Source: Paragemmobacter straminiformis
GTDB lineage: Bacteria > Pseudomonadota > Alphaproteobacteria > Rhodobacterales > Rhodobacteraceae
Direction: 5' to 3'
Assembly (NCBI RefSeq): GCF_014243445.1
Contig: NZ_JACLQD010000002.1
Coordinates: forward strand, 682,001-746,000
Length of the DNA: 64,000 nucleotides
Shown here: positions 32,206 to 42,055 of the stretch, piece after piece
Position numbering within the stretch: position 1 is the first letter of the stretch
Layout of the letters: each line of letters starts with the position of its first letter
Position numbers and translations under genes: made by a program
The notes under the pieces: model-generated
Told to the model about the DNA's origin: nothing
The model's database searches: none
The model's input: only the letters and a program-made list of their open reading frames with translations

Positions 32206-34077
32206 ATGGCAAAGCACGACGACGACGACGCCCCGAAGAAAAAGCGCAAGGTCGGATCGACCCTTGTCTGGGGGCTTCTGGTCCTGATCATGCTGGGCCT
32301 TGGCGGCTTTGGCGTAACGAATTTCGGCGGCGGGGTGCAAAGCATCGGGCGCGTCGGAGAGCGCGAGATCGAGGTTGACGAATATGCCCGCGCCCTGCGC
32401 CAGCAGGTCGACCAGATGTCGCGCCAGTTCGGGATGCAGCTCACGCTGGAACAGGCGCGCGCCTTCGGGCTGGACCAGCAGGTGTTGCGCAGCCTTGTCG
32501 CCAAGACCGCACTCGACAACGAAACCGCGCGGATCGGGATTTCGGCGGGCGATGCGACGCTGGCTGCGGAAATCCAGAAGATGGACGCGTTCAAGGGGGC
32601 CTCGGGCGCTTTCGACCGCGAGACCTATCGCTTTGCGCTGGACCGCAACAACCTGACGGAAGCGAAGTTCGAAGCCGGAATGCGGGCCGATATCGCGCGG
32701 TCGGTGCTGCAAGGCGCGGTCGTCGGCGGTTTCGCGGCGCCCAAGGCCTATGTCGACACGCTGGCCGCCTGGCAGGACGAGAAGCGGTCCTTTTCGGTTC
32801 TGGCGCTGGCCGAGGCCGATCTGACCTCCCCCCTGCCCGCCCCGACCGATGCCGAATTGCAGGCGGTCTATGACGCGCAGATCGACAGCTTCACCAAGCC
32901 CGAGGCCAAGCGCATCACCTATGCCGCCCTGCGGCCCGAGATGCTGGCCCCGTCGATCACCGTCGACGACGCCGAGGTGAAGGCCGCCTATGACGCCAAG
33001 ATCGCCGAATATGTCGTGCCGGAAAAGCGTCTGGTCGAACGGCTGGTCTATCCCTCCGAGGACGAGGCCAAGGCCGCCAAGGCAAAGCTCGACGCGGGCG
33101 AGGCGAGTTTCGAGGATCTGGTTGCCGAGCGGAAACTGGCGCTGACCGACATCGACCTTGGCGATGTGTCCAAGGAGGAGCTGGGAGCTGCGGGCGATGC
33201 GGTGTTCGGCCTGACCGAACCGGGTGTCGTGGGTCCGGTGACGACCGATTTCGGACCTGCGCTGTTCCGCATGAACGCGGTGATCGCGGCGCAGGAAACC
33301 ACCTTCGACGCGGCCAAGGACGCGCTGAAGGCCGAATTGCAGCTGGTCGCGGCGCGCAAGCAGATTTCGGACAAGTTCGAGCAGATCAACGATCTTCTCG
33401 CCTCGGGGGCCGAACTCGAGGAAGCCGCCAAGGAAGCGGGCATGGAAATCGCGACGCTGGATTATTCCGCCGAGACGGCGTCTGAAGGGATTGCCGCCTT
33501 CGAAGGCTTCCGCAAGGCTGCGGAAGCGGTGCAGGAAGGCGACTTCCCCGAGGCCATCGGCCTCGACGATGGCACCATCGTTGCCCTGCGTCTGGACGAG
33601 GTGATCCCCGCAGCCCCCATCCCGCTGGCCGAGGCCAAGGACAAGGTGACCGAGGCATGGCGCAAGGACGCGTTGGCCAAGGCGCTGGCGGCACGGGCCG
33701 AAGAGATCAAGACCGCCGTCGAGGGGGGGGCCTCGCTGGGCAGCTTCGGCATCGTCTCGGCCAGCCGGAACCTGCTGCGTGACGCCAGCCCCGAGGGGCT
33801 GCCGCCGGATGTGATCCGCACGGCCTTTGGCATGAAGGAGGGGGCGGTGACGACCCTTTCGGTGCCGGGCTTCAGCGGGCTGATCCGTCTGGATGCCATC
33901 ACGCCGGCCCCGACCACGGGCGATGATGCCGAGGCCTTGCGCGATTCCATCGCGGTTTCGGCGCGGCGCGACATTGCGCAGGACGCGTTCAGCCTGTTCT
34001 CGGACGCGCTGGGGGCCGAGGCAGGGATCGTTCTGGACCAGACCGCGATCAATGCGGTCAACGCGCGGCTTCAGTGA
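32206..34077 (+). CDS. peptidyl-prolyl isomerase / SurA N-terminal domain protein, PpiD-like
   Basis: A 623-residue periplasmic folding factor with a single N-terminal membrane anchor (about residues 18-38, LVWGLLVLIMLGLGGFG) preceded by a lysine-rich cytoplasmic start (PKKKRKVG). The next part (about 40-200) is a SurA_N-like chaperone region; about 225-370 is a parvulin-like stretch (VYDAQIDSFTKPEAKRITYA, EKRLVERLVYPSEDEA). Such proteins sit at the translocon exit and help outer-membrane and secreted proteins. trpE starts 1 nt after its stop. Confidence 0.85.
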   Translation: MAKHDDDDAPKKKRKVGSTLVWGLLVLIMLGLGGFGVTNFGGGVQSIGRVGEREIEVDEYARALRQQVDQMSRQFGMQLTLEQARAFGLDQQVLRSLVAKTALDNETARIGISAGDATLAAEIQKMDAFKGASGAFDRETYRFALDRNNLTEAKFEAGMRADIARSVLQGAVVGGFAAPKAYVDTLAAWQDEKRSFSVLALAEADLTSPLPAPTDAELQAVYDAQIDSFTKPEAKRITYAALRPEMLAPSITVDDAEVKAAYDAKIAEYVVPEKRLVERLVYPSEDEAKAAKAKLDAGEASFEDLVAERKLALTDIDLGDVSKEELGAAGDAVFGLTEPGVVGPVTTDFGPALFRMNAVIAAQETTFDAAKDALKAELQLVAARKQISDKFEQINDLLASGAELEEAAKEAGMEIATLDYSAETASEGIAAFEGFRKAAEAVQEGDFPEAIGLDDGTIVALRLDEVIPAAPIPLAEAKDKVTEAWRKDALAKALAARAEEIKTAVEGGASLGSFGIVSASRNLLRDASPEGLPPDVIRTAFGMKEGAVTTLSVPGFSGLIRLDAITPAPTTGDDAEALRDSIAVSARRDIAQDAFSLFSDALGAEAGIVLDQTAINAVNARLQ

Positions 34078-34078
34078 C

Positions 34079-35587
34079 ATGAAGCTCGATCCGTCCTACG
34101 AGGAGTTCGAGCGCGGCTGGGCTGCGGGGCGCAATCAGGTGGTCTTTGCGCGGCTTGCGGCCGATCTCGACACGCCCGTTTCGCTGATGCTCAAGCTGGG
34201 CGAGGCGCGGACCGACACTTTCATGCTGGAAAGCGTGACGGGGGGCGAGGTGCGCGGGCGCTATTCGGTCGTGGGGATGAAGCCCGACCTGATCTGGCAG
34301 TGCCACGGGCAGCAAAGCCGCATCAACCGCGAGGCGCGCTTCGACCCTGCGGCCTTTGTCGCGCAGACGGGTGACCCGCTGACCACGCTGCGGGCGCTGA
34401 TCGCGGAAAGCCGGATCGACCTGCCCGAGGGCCTGCCCGCGATTGCGGCGGGGCTGTTCGGATACCTCGGCTATGACATGATCCGTCTGGTCGAGCATCT
34501 GCCCGATGTGAACCCCGACCCGCTGGGGCTGCCCGATGCGGTGCTGATGCGGCCTTCGGTCGTGGCCGTGCTGGACGGGGTGAAGGGAGAGGTCACCATC
34601 GTCGCCCCGGCCTTTGCCGCGTCGGGCCTTTCGGCGCGGGCCGCCTATGCGCAGGCCGCCGAACGGGTGATGGACGCGCTGCGCGATCTGGACCGCGCCC
34701 CCCCCGCGCAACGCGATCTGGGCGAGGCGCGGCCCGTGGGCGAGGCCCGGTCCAACTTTACCCACGAGGGCTACAAGGCCGCGGTCGAGAAGGCCAAGGA
34801 TTACATCCGCGCGGGCGACATCTTTCAGGTCGTCCCGAGCCAGCGTTGGGCGCAGCGCTTCGAATTGCCGCCCTTTGCGCTTTACCGGTCGCTGCGGCGG
34901 ACCAATCCGTCGCCCTTCATGTTCTTCTTCAACTTCGGCGGGTTTCAGGTGATCGGGGCCAGCCCCGAAATCCTTGTGCGCCTGCGCGAGGGCGAGGTGA
35001 CGGTGCGCCCCATAGCGGGCACGCGCAAGCGCGGGGCCACGCCGGAAGAGGACAAGGCGCTCGAGCTTGACCTGTTGTCGGACCAGAAGGAACTGGCCGA
35101 ACATCTGATGCTGCTGGACCTTGGCCGCAACGATGTGGGCCGCGTGGCGAAACTCGGCACGGTGCGGCCGACCGAACAGTTCATCATCGAGCGCTACAGC
35201 CATGTGATGCACATCGTCTCGAACGTGGTGGGCCAGATCGCCGATGGCGAGGATGCGCTTTCGGCGCTGCTCGCCGGGCTGCCTGCCGGCACGGTCTCGG
35301 GGGCGCCCAAGGTGCGGGCGATGGAGATCATCGACGAGCTGGAGCCGGAAAAGCGCGGCGTCTATGGCGGCGGCGTGGGCTATTTCGCGGCCAATGGCGA
35401 GATGGATTTCTGCATCGCGCTGCGGACGGCGGTGCTGAAGGACGAGACGCTTTACATCCAGGCAGGCGGCGGCGTGGTCTATGACAGCGACCCCGAGGCC
35501 GAATATCAGGAAACGGTGAACAAATCCCGCGCCCTGCGCCGCGCGGCGGAAGATGCGGGCATGTTCACAAGGCGCGGCAACGGCTGA
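34079..35587 (+). CDS. trpE: anthranilate synthase component I
   Basis: A 502-residue chorismate-binding enzyme, first step of tryptophan synthesis. Supporting stretches are GRYSVVGMKPDL in the N-terminal (tryptophan-sensing) domain, IFQVVPSQRWAQRF, SPFMFFFNFGGFQVIGASPE, IAGTRKRGATPEED, VSGAPKVRAMEIIDELEP and GGVGYFAANGEMD in the catalytic part. ATG 34079 begins almost at the ppiD stop. Its partner trpG lies 1.6 kb away beyond an opposed gene. A T-tailed G-rich hairpin follows. Confidence 0.93.
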   Translation: MKLDPSYEEFERGWAAGRNQVVFARLAADLDTPVSLMLKLGEARTDTFMLESVTGGEVRGRYSVVGMKPDLIWQCHGQQSRINREARFDPAAFVAQTGDPLTTLRALIAESRIDLPEGLPAIAAGLFGYLGYDMIRLVEHLPDVNPDPLGLPDAVLMRPSVVAVLDGVKGEVTIVAPAFAASGLSARAAYAQAAERVMDALRDLDRAPPAQRDLGEARPVGEARSNFTHEGYKAAVEKAKDYIRAGDIFQVVPSQRWAQRFELPPFALYRSLRRTNPSPFMFFFNFGGFQVIGASPEILVRLREGEVTVRPIAGTRKRGATPEEDKALELDLLSDQKELAEHLMLLDLGRNDVGRVAKLGTVRPTEQFIIERYSHVMHIVSNVVGQIADGEDALSALLAGLPAGTVSGAPKVRAMEIIDELEPEKRGVYGGGVGYFAANGEMDFCIALRTAVLKDETLYIQAGGGVVYDSDPEAEYQETVNKSRALRRAAEDAGMFTRRGNG

Positions 35588-35612
35588 ACGGGCTGCGGCT
35601 TCCTCTTGCCCG

Positions 35613-35670
35613 AAATATCCTCGGGGGGAGCCGCGGCACGCGGCGTGGGGGGCAGACAGCCCCCCTTTTT
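35613..35670 (+). terminator. modular repeat acting as trpE terminator
   Basis: AAATATCCTCGGGGGG (35613-35628), a GC hairpin, then GGGGGGC (35647-35653), AGACA, GCCCCCC (35659-35665) and TTTTT (35666-35670). The last hairpin plus T-run is a standard rho-independent terminator. The first 16 bases match the copy at 26741-26756. Confidence 0.8.
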
Positions 35671-35693
35671 CCTGTCACGCGCCCGCGCTCCTG

Positions 35694-37067
35694 TCAGTCG
35701 CCCGCAGGCGCCTGCATCACCGCGCTGATCGGGGCGAGGGCGACCGAGGCCGCCCGTCCCTCGACGTTCCATTGCAGGATGGCGGCGATCGTGTCGGGGT
35801 TGGTGCTGCCCATGACCACGACCGCGCCTTCCTGCGCCGCGCGAAAGGCCGCACGGTCAAGATAGCGGCGGATCACGGGGACGGTTTCGTTGCCCCCGTC
35901 GAGCATGCGGAAGATGGCGGCATGCGGCACGCCTTCGCGCCGGGCCACCTGATCCAGCGCGTTCAGGCCCTTGTCCAGTGTCACGAGCCCACGGCCCTGC
36001 GCGCCGATGATCGGCACGACGGCGGCGGCGAGTTGCTGGCTGTCTTGCGGAAAGTTGGCGCCGCCCATGACGGCCACGGCATCCGGCAGGGCGAGGTCGA
36101 GGGCTTGCAGGCTTTGCTCGATATCGCCGGGGCGGGCGTTGGCGGGGATGGCGTTGGCGAGCATCACCACCTCTTGCCCCGCCGCGCGATAGATGGCGGC
36201 GGCATCGGCCGCGCCGGGGGCAAGCGGGTCGAGGACGAAGGTCACCGGAAAGGGCAGCGCGGCGAGGGTTTCGCGGTCGGTGCCTGCGGCCCCGTCATCG
36301 CGCAGCAGGATGGCGAAGAGCGGCTTGGCTTCGGGATTGTCGAAGGGGCGCGCGAAAAGTTCGAGCGCTGTCGCGGGTGTCGGCGCGGGTTCGGCGGGTG
36401 CGGTTGCATCCCCGATGCGCGGCAGATCGGGCGCGGGCGTTCCGGCGAGCGGCGCGGTATCGGGCTGGATCAGGCGCGGGGCATCGCCGGGCATGGCCTT
36501 GCCCTCGGGCCGCAGGATCTTTGGCGCGGCGGGCGGGACCGGCAGGGGTTCGAGCAGCACCTCTTGCGGCGGGCTGGGCAGCGGTTCGGTGGCGGAAGGC
36601 GCATCCTCGGCCGTGGCGGGGGCCGGAGTGGCCACGGGTCCGGCGGCAGGAAGGGCGGCGCTGTCGCTGGCGGGAAGCGTTGCGGCATCGGCCGATGCCT
36701 CGGGCTGCGCGGGGCTGTCCGGGGCGGCATCGCCCCCGACCTGCGGCGCGGGGGCGGGTGACGGGGATTCTGGCGACGCGAATTCGGGCGACGGGGCGGG
36801 CGTTTTCGCGGGTTCGGGCGTCGCGGGTTCGGGCGTCGCGGGTTGGGGCGCGGGGGATTTGGCATCCGCCGGGGCCGCAGGATCAGGCGTTGCCACGGGT
36901 TCGGGGGCAGCCACGGGTTCGGGGGTGGCTGTCGGTTCGGGGGCTGCGATCTGCGACGGGTCGGGGGCTGCGGATTGCGGCAAAGGGGCCACCTGCGAGA
37001 TCACGGCGAGTCCCGCCACGGCCACCACGCCACCCCAGACCACCCCATTCACAAAGCCACGGATCAC
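35694..37067 (-). CDS. divergent polysaccharide deacetylase-like protein with Pro/Ala/Glu-rich spacer
   Basis: A 457-residue protein. An N-terminal membrane segment or signal anchor (about 5-28, FVNGVVWGGVVAVAGLAV) is followed by about 190 residues of proline/alanine/glutamate-rich low-complexity spacer made of short APEPVA-type repeats. A C-terminal domain of about 210 residues follows, with TFVLDPLAPGAADAAAIYR, VVMLANAIP, PDAVAVMGGANFPQDSQ and VTLDKGLNALDQ, the pattern of the YibQ/DUF610 branch of polysaccharide deacetylases. The typical metal-binding residues of classic deacetylases are not obvious. It lies on the opposite strand between trpE and trpG. Confidence 0.75.
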   Translation of the reverse strand: MIRGFVNGVVWGGVVAVAGLAVISQVAPLPQSAAPDPSQIAAPEPTATPEPVAAPEPVATPDPAAPADAKSPAPQPATPEPATPEPAKTPAPSPEFASPESPSPAPAPQVGGDAAPDSPAQPEASADAATLPASDSAALPAAGPVATPAPATAEDAPSATEPLPSPPQEVLLEPLPVPPAAPKILRPEGKAMPGDAPRLIQPDTAPLAGTPAPDLPRIGDATAPAEPAPTPATALELFARPFDNPEAKPLFAILLRDDGAAGTDRETLAALPFPVTFVLDPLAPGAADAAAIYRAAGQEVVMLANAIPANARPGDIEQSLQALDLALPDAVAVMGGANFPQDSQQLAAAVVPIIGAQGRGLVTLDKGLNALDQVARREGVPHAAIFRMLDGGNETVPVIRRYLDRAAFRAAQEGAVVVMGSTNPDTIAAILQWNVEGRAASVALAPISAVMQAPAGD

Positions 37068-37201
37068 GCACTGCCCCCTTTCGCTGCAAGCCGTTTACCG
37101 GCCCTGTCGCGCGAAGGTCACCTTGACCTTGCGCCCACGCTCTGCCCATGTATAGCCCGACCCGTTCCCGGCTTCACCCCCCTTCGGCAAGGCCCTGCAA
37201 G

Positions 37202-37795
37202 ATGCTGCTTCTGATCGATAACTATGACAGCTTCACCTACAACCTTGTCCATTACTTGGGCGAGTTGGGGGCCGATATCGTCGTGAAGCGCAACGATGCG
37301 CTGGATGTGCAGGCGGTCATGGCGATGAAACCTTCGTCGATCGTGCTGTCGCCCGGCCCTTGCGACCCTGCGGCGGCGGGCATTTGCCTGCCGCTGACGC
37401 TTGCCGCCTTCGAGGCGCGAATCCCCCTGCTGGGCGTGTGCCTTGGCCATCAGACCATCGGGCAGGCCTTTGGCGGAAATGTCGTGCGCTGCCACGAGAT
37501 CGTGCATGGCAAGATGGGCACGATGCACCATGCGGGCAAAGGCGTGTTCCGGGGCCTGCCCTCGCCGTTCCAGGCCACGCGCTACCACTCGCTGATCGTG
37601 GACCGTGCGACCTTGCCCGACTGTCTGGACGTCACCGCATGGCTTGAGGACGGGACGATCATGGGGCTGCGGCACAAGTCGGCGCTGATCGAGGGGGTGC
37701 AGTTCCATCCCGAAAGCATCGCCTCGGAACATGGGCACCAGTTGTTGCGCAATTTCCTTGATGAGGCGGATGCCGCCGCCAAGGTGATGGCATGA
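37202..37795 (+). CDS. trpG: anthranilate synthase component II (glutamine amidotransferase)
   Basis: A 197-residue class I glutamine amidotransferase supplying ammonia to TrpE. The nucleophile cysteine is in [12 protein letters not shown], and the histidine/glutamate pair in [30 protein letters not shown] is the canonical start, behind an AAGG site, so ATG 37202 is chosen over the upstream frame. It overlaps trpD by 4 nt. Confidence 0.94.
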   Translation: MLLLIDNYDSFTYNLVHYLGELGADIVVKRNDALDVQAVMAMKPSSIVLSPGPCDPAAAGICLPLTLAAFEARIPLLGVCLGHQTIGQAFGGNVVRCHEIVHGKMGTMHHAGKGVFRGLPSPFQATRYHSLIVDRATLPDCLDVTAWLEDGTIMGLRHKSALIEGVQFHPESIASEHGHQLLRNFLDEADAAAKVMA

Positions 37796-38811
37796 GCGAC
37801 GTTCTGCGCCCCCTGATCGGCCTTGCCGCCGAGCGCCCGCTGACCCGCGCCGAGGCCGAGACGGCCTTTGAGGCGCTGTTCAACGGCGAGGGCACGCCCG
37901 CGCAGATGGGCGGCTTTCTGATGGCCCTGCGGACGCGGGGCGAGACGGTGGACGAATACACCGCCGCCGCGACGGTGATGCGGTCGAAGTGCCACAAGGT
38001 CAGGGCGCCCGCCGGAGCGATCGACATCGTCGGTACGGGCGGCGATGGCAAGGGCACGCTGAACATCTCGACCGCGACGGCCTTTGTCGTGGCGGCCTGC
38101 GGGGTGGCGGTGGCCAAGCATGGCAACCGCAACCTGTCGTCGAAATCGGGTTCGGCCGATGCGCTGACGGAAATGGGGCTGAACGTGATGGTCGGCCCCG
38201 AGGTGGTGGAACGCTGCCTGTCGGAAGCGGGCATCGGCTTCATGATGGCGCCCATGCACCACCCCGCGATGCGCCATGTCGGCCCGGTCCGGGCGGAGCT
38301 TGGGACGCGGACGATCTTCAACATCCTTGGCCCGCTGACCAATCCGGCGGGGGTGACGCGGCAGTTGACCGGCGCCTTTACCGACCGGCTGATCCGGCCG
38401 ATGGCCGAGACGCTGTTGAAACTCGGCTCGGAAAAGGCGTGGCTGGTGCATGGCGGCGATGGCACCGACGAGATTTCCATCGCGGCCCGCAGCAAGATTT
38501 GCGCGGTGGAAGGCGGGTTCATCCGCGAGTTCGAGATCGGGCCGGAAGATGCGGGGCTGCCCTATCACCCGTTCGAATCGATCCTTGGCGGGACACCGGC
38601 AGAGAATGCCGTGGCGTTCCGTGCGCTGCTCGAGGGGGCGACGGGGGCCTATCGCGATGCGGTGCTGCTGAACGCGGCGGCTGCGCTGGTGGTGGCGGAA
38701 AAGGTAAAGACCCTGCCCGAAGGTGTGGAACTGGCCCGCGCGGCGATAGATAGCAAAGCGGCACTTGCCAAGGTGGCGGCGCTGGCGCGCATCACCTCGG
38801 CGCCTGCCTGA
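37792..38811 (+). CDS. trpD: anthranilate phosphoribosyltransferase
   Basis: A 339-residue enzyme joining anthranilate to PRPP. The PRPP-binding glycine loop is [17 protein letters not shown], followed by [23 protein letters not shown] and [18 protein letters not shown], all invariant family regions. It overlaps trpG by 4 nt and is followed by trpC after 27 nt. Confidence 0.95.
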   Translation: MSDVLRPLIGLAAERPLTRAEAETAFEALFNGEGTPAQMGGFLMALRTRGETVDEYTAAATVMRSKCHKVRAPAGAIDIVGTGGDGKGTLNISTATAFVVAACGVAVAKHGNRNLSSKSGSADALTEMGLNVMVGPEVVERCLSEAGIGFMMAPMHHPAMRHVGPVRAELGTRTIFNILGPLTNPAGVTRQLTGAFTDRLIRPMAETLLKLGSEKAWLVHGGDGTDEISIAARSKICAVEGGFIREFEIGPEDAGLPYHPFESILGGTPAENAVAFRALLEGATGAYRDAVLLNAAAALVVAEKVKTLPEGVELARAAIDSKAALAKVAALARITSAPA

Positions 38812-38838
38812 CAATTGGCCCAAGGCCGGAAAGACCCA

Positions 38839-39651
38839 ATGAGCACGATTCTGGACCGCATCAAGACCTACAAGCTGGAAGAAGTGGCCGCCCGCAAGGC
38901 GAAACGCTCGCTGGCCGATCTGGAAGAGGCGGCGAATGCCGCCCCTGCCCCGCGCGGCTTTTCGCGCGCGCTGCACGAGGCGGCGGGCACCGGCTACGGT
39001 CTGATTGCCGAGGTGAAGAAGGCGTCACCGTCCAAGGGGCTGATCCGGCCCGATTTCGACCCTCCGGCGCTGGCGAAAGCCTATGAGGCGGGCGGGGCGA
39101 CCTGTCTTTCGGTGCTGACGGACGGGCCGAGCTTTCAGGGGGCCGACGCCTTCCTGACGCAATGCAGCGAGGCGACCGACCTGCCCTGCCTGCGCAAGGA
39201 TTTCATCTATGATCCCTACCAGATCGTCGAGGCGCGGGGACTGAATGCCGATTGCATCCTGCTGATCATGGCCTCGCTGAGCGACAGCCAGGCGGCGGAA
39301 CTGGAAGCGGTGGCCTTTGACTGGAAGATGGACGTTCTGATCGAGGTGCATGACCGCCCCGAACTGGAGCGGGCGGCAAAGCTGAAAAGCGGGCTGATCG
39401 GGATCAACAACCGCAATCTGCATACGTTCGAGGTGACCTTGCAGACCACGCGCGATCTGGCGCGACTGGTGCCCGAGGACCGGCTGATCGTTTCGGAAAG
39501 CGGGCTTTACACGCCCGATGACCTTGCCGACATGGCCCGCTATGGCGCGCGCTGCTTCCTGATCGGGGAAAGCCTGATGCGCCAGAAGGATGTCGAGGCC
39601 GCGACGCGGGCGATCCTGTCGGCCCCGCTGAAATCGCAAGGTGGCACATGA
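38839..39651 (+). CDS. trpC: indole-3-glycerol phosphate synthase
   Basis: A 270-residue TIM-barrel enzyme. Family marks are [16 protein letters not shown] with the catalytic lysine, [30 protein letters not shown] and [11 protein letters not shown]. The family's usual length is about 260-270. ATG 38839 follows GGAAAG. It overlaps moaC by 4 nt. Confidence 0.95.
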   Translation: MSTILDRIKTYKLEEVAARKAKRSLADLEEAANAAPAPRGFSRALHEAAGTGYGLIAEVKKASPSKGLIRPDFDPPALAKAYEAGGATCLSVLTDGPSFQGADAFLTQCSEATDLPCLRKDFIYDPYQIVEARGLNADCILLIMASLSDSQAAELEAVAFDWKMDVLIEVHDRPELERAAKLKSGLIGINNRNLHTFEVTLQTTRDLARLVPEDRLIVSESGLYTPDDLADMARYGARCFLIGESLMRQKDVEAATRAILSAPLKSQGGT

Positions 39652-40121
39652 GCCTGACGCATTTCGACGACAAGGGGCATGCGCATATGGTCGATGTTTC
39701 GGCCAAGCCCGTGACCGACCGCATTGCCGTGGCGCGGGGGGCCGTGGTGATGGGGGCCGAGACGCTGGCGATGATCACCGAGGGGCGCGCCAAGAAGGGC
39801 GACGTTCTGGGCGTGGCGCGTCTGGCCGGTATCATGGCGGCAAAAAAGACCGCCGACCTGATCCCGCTGTGCCATCCTTTGCCGATCACCAAGGTCGCGC
39901 TGGAACTGACGCCGGATGCAAGCCTGCCGGGGATCGTGGTTGAGGCCACGGTCAAGACGGGCGGGCAGACCGGGGTCGAGATGGAGGCGCTGACGGCGGT
40001 GTCGGTGGCCTGCCTGACGATCTATGACATGGTCAAGGCGGTCGAGAAATCGATGCGGATCGAGGGCATTCGCCTTGTGCTGAAAGATGGAGGAAAATCA
40101 GGGCGTTACGAGGCGACTTGA
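39648..40121 (+). CDS. moaC: cyclic pyranopterin monophosphate synthase
   Basis: A 157-residue enzyme of molybdenum cofactor synthesis. [20 protein letters not shown] holds the catalytic lysine and histidine region; [18 protein letters not shown] and [20 protein letters not shown] complete the family pattern. It lies between trpC and moeA with overlaps on both sides, as in other alphaproteobacteria. A molybdenum hydroxylase subunit is encoded about 8 kb away. Confidence 0.95.
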   Translation: MSLTHFDDKGHAHMVDVSAKPVTDRIAVARGAVVMGAETLAMITEGRAKKGDVLGVARLAGIMAAKKTADLIPLCHPLPITKVALELTPDASLPGIVVEATVKTGGQTGVEMEALTAVSVACLTIYDMVKAVEKSMRIEGIRLVLKDGGKSGRYEAT

Positions 40122-41287
40122 TGATTTCCGTCGAAGAGGCCCTTGCCCGCTGCTTTGACCTTGTCGCGGTCTTGCCGACCGAGACGGTGGCGCTGCGCCA
40201 TGCGGCGGAGCGCGTCATGGCGGTGCCGGCCGTGGCGCGGCGGGACCAACCGCCCTTTGCCGCAAGCGCGATGGACGGCTATGCGGTGGCGGGCGATCCG
40301 GTCGCGGGCGACAGCTTTGACGTGATCGGCGAGGCGGGTGCGGGCCATGCGTTTCACGGCGCCGTGGGCGCGGGGCAAGCGGTGCGCATCTTCACCGGAG
40401 CGCCGGTGCCCCAAGGGGCGACGCGGGTCGTCATTCAGGAAGATGTGACGCGCGAGGGGGCGCGGATCACGCTGAAGCCCGATGCCGATACGGGCACGCA
40501 TATCCGCCCCAAGGGGCAGGATTTCCGCGCCGGGGCCACGATTGCGCCGCGCCTGCTGCGGCCCAACGATCTGGCGCTTCTGGCGGCGATGAACGTGGCC
40601 GAGGTGCAGGTGACGCGGCGTCCGGTGGTGGCGATCATCGCCACGGGGGACGAGTTGGTGATGCCGGGGGAAGACCCCGCGCCTGACCAGATCATCGCCT
40701 CGAACAGTTTCGCGCTTGCCGCGATGGTCGAGGCGGCGGGGGGAGAGGCGCGGCTTTTGCCCATCGCGCGCGACACCGAGGCGGAACTGTTCACCGTGCT
40801 GTCGATGGCCGGGAGTTGCGATCTGATCGTGACCATCGGCGGGGCCTCGGTCGGGGACCATGATCTGGTCGGTCGGGTGGCGGAAAGCATGGGGCTGGCG
40901 CGGGCCTTCTACAAGATCGCCATGCGTCCGGGAAAGCCGCTGATGGCGGGGCGCCTGCGCGGGGTGCCGATGCTGGGGCTGCCGGGCAATCCGGTATCGT
41001 CCATCGTCTGCGGCCATCTGTTCCTGCTGCCGATGATGCGGGCGATGCTGGGGCTGGGGGCGGCGGGACCAGAGGTGCGGCAGGCGCTGCTGGCCGAGGC
41101 CCTGCCCGCCAACGGGCCGCGCGCCCATTACATGCGGGCGCGGCTGTCGGGCGACCGGATCGCGCCGTTCGAGCGGCAGGATTCGGCGCTGATCACCATT
41201 CTGACCGAGGCCGATGCGCTGCTGGTGCGCCCCGTTTCGGCCCCTCCTGCCGCGGCGGGCGATGTGGTGGATTACATCGCCCTGTGA
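40121..41287 (+). CDS. moeA: molybdopterin molybdenumtransferase
   Basis: A 388-residue enzyme that inserts molybdenum into molybdopterin. ASAMDGYAV, IFTGAPVPQGATRVV, IIATGDELVMPG, GGASVGDHD and GLPGNPVSSIV are the family regions. Its ATG overlaps the moaC TGA by one base (TGATG), so translation is coupled. Confidence 0.94.
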   Translation: MISVEEALARCFDLVAVLPTETVALRHAAERVMAVPAVARRDQPPFAASAMDGYAVAGDPVAGDSFDVIGEAGAGHAFHGAVGAGQAVRIFTGAPVPQGATRVVIQEDVTREGARITLKPDADTGTHIRPKGQDFRAGATIAPRLLRPNDLALLAAMNVAEVQVTRRPVVAIIATGDELVMPGEDPAPDQIIASNSFALAAMVEAAGGEARLLPIARDTEAELFTVLSMAGSCDLIVTIGGASVGDHDLVGRVAESMGLARAFYKIAMRPGKPLMAGRLRGVPMLGLPGNPVSSIVCGHLFLLPMMRAMLGLGAAGPEVRQALLAEALPANGPRAHYMRARLSGDRIAPFERQDSALITILTEADALLVRPVSAPPAAAGDVVDYIAL

Positions 41288-41319
41288 CGCGGGCCCTGCT
41301 TACGCTTGACACAAAACGG

Positions 41320-41334
41320 GAACGCTGGCAGAAC
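41320..41334. promoter_or_regulatory. LexA-binding SOS box of alphaproteobacterial type
   Basis: GAAC (41320-41323), seven bases, GAAC (41331-41334): the direct repeat GTTC-N7-GTTC on the other strand that alphaproteobacterial LexA binds. It lies 34 bp upstream of the lexA start, close behind a TTGACA sequence (41306-41311). It implies autoregulation of lexA. Confidence 0.8.
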
Positions 41335-41368
41335 ATTATACCAACATCCACCGGCAGGGGCCAAAACC

Positions 41369-42055
41369 ATGTTGACGAAGAAGCAGCTCGAACTGCTGGA
41401 ATTCATCAAGGGGCGGCTGGACCGCGACGGATATCCGCCCTCGTTCGACGAGATGAAAGAGGCGCTGGATTTGCGGTCGAAATCGGGGATCCACCGGCTG
41501 ATCACCGCGCTCGAGGAGCGGGGGTTCATCCGCAGGCTGGCCCATCGTGCGCGGGCGCTGGAAATCGTCAAGCTGCCCGAAGTGATGGAGCGGCCGGGGT
41601 TCACCCCGCGCGTCATCGCCGGATCGAAGCCGGAAACGCCGAAAGCGGCGCTTCCCGTTTCGTCGGTCGATGCGCTGGAACTGCCCGTGATGGGGCGGAT
41701 CGCGGCGGGTGTGCCGATCGAGGCGATTGCCGAGATTTCGCACCACATCGCGGTGCCGGGGTCGATGCTGTCGGGGCGCGGGCATCACTATGCGCTCGAG
41801 GTGAAGGGCGATTCCATGATCGAGGCCGGGATCAACGATGGCGACATCGTGGTGATCCGCGAGCAATCGACAGCGGACAACGGCGATATCGTGGTCGCAT
41901 TGGTGGAAGAGCAGGAAGCCACGCTGAAGCGGTTCCGCCGCAAGGGCAACATGATCGCGCTCGAGGCGGCAAACCCCGCCTACGAGACGCGGGTGTTTCC
42001 CGACCATGCGGTGCGGGTGCAGGGCCGTCTGGTCGGGCTGATCCGCACCTATTAG
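41369..42055 (+). CDS. lexA: LexA repressor
   Basis: A 228-residue repressor-protease of the SOS response. The N-terminal winged helix spans about 1-66 ([36 protein letters not shown]). The self-cleavage bond is A113-G114 in GRIAAGVP. The serine is S149 (KGDSMIEAG) and the lysine is K187 (ATLKRF). ATG 41369 is the canonical start. Its stop overlaps that of comEC on TTAG, tail to tail. Confidence 0.95.
   Translation: MLTKKQLELLEFIKGRLDRDGYPPSFDEMKEALDLRSKSGIHRLITALEERGFIRRLAHRARALEIVKLPEVMERPGFTPRVIAGSKPETPKAALPVSSVDALELPVMGRIAAGVPIEAIAEISHHIAVPGSMLSGRGHHYALEVKGDSMIEAGINDGDIVVIREQSTADNGDIVVALVEEQEATLKRFRRKGNMIALEAANPAYETRVFPDHAVRVQGRLVGLIRTY

Noticed and set aside
31669-34080. An 803-codon minus-strand open frame opposite ppiD
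   Set aside because: It has low-complexity residue use and no domain, while the plus-strand ppiD has an anchor, chaperone region and parvulin-like region.
41306-41368. Earlier TTG start for lexA
   Set aside because: It would place the SOS box inside the coding region, and the standard LexA start MLTKKQ is at 41369.
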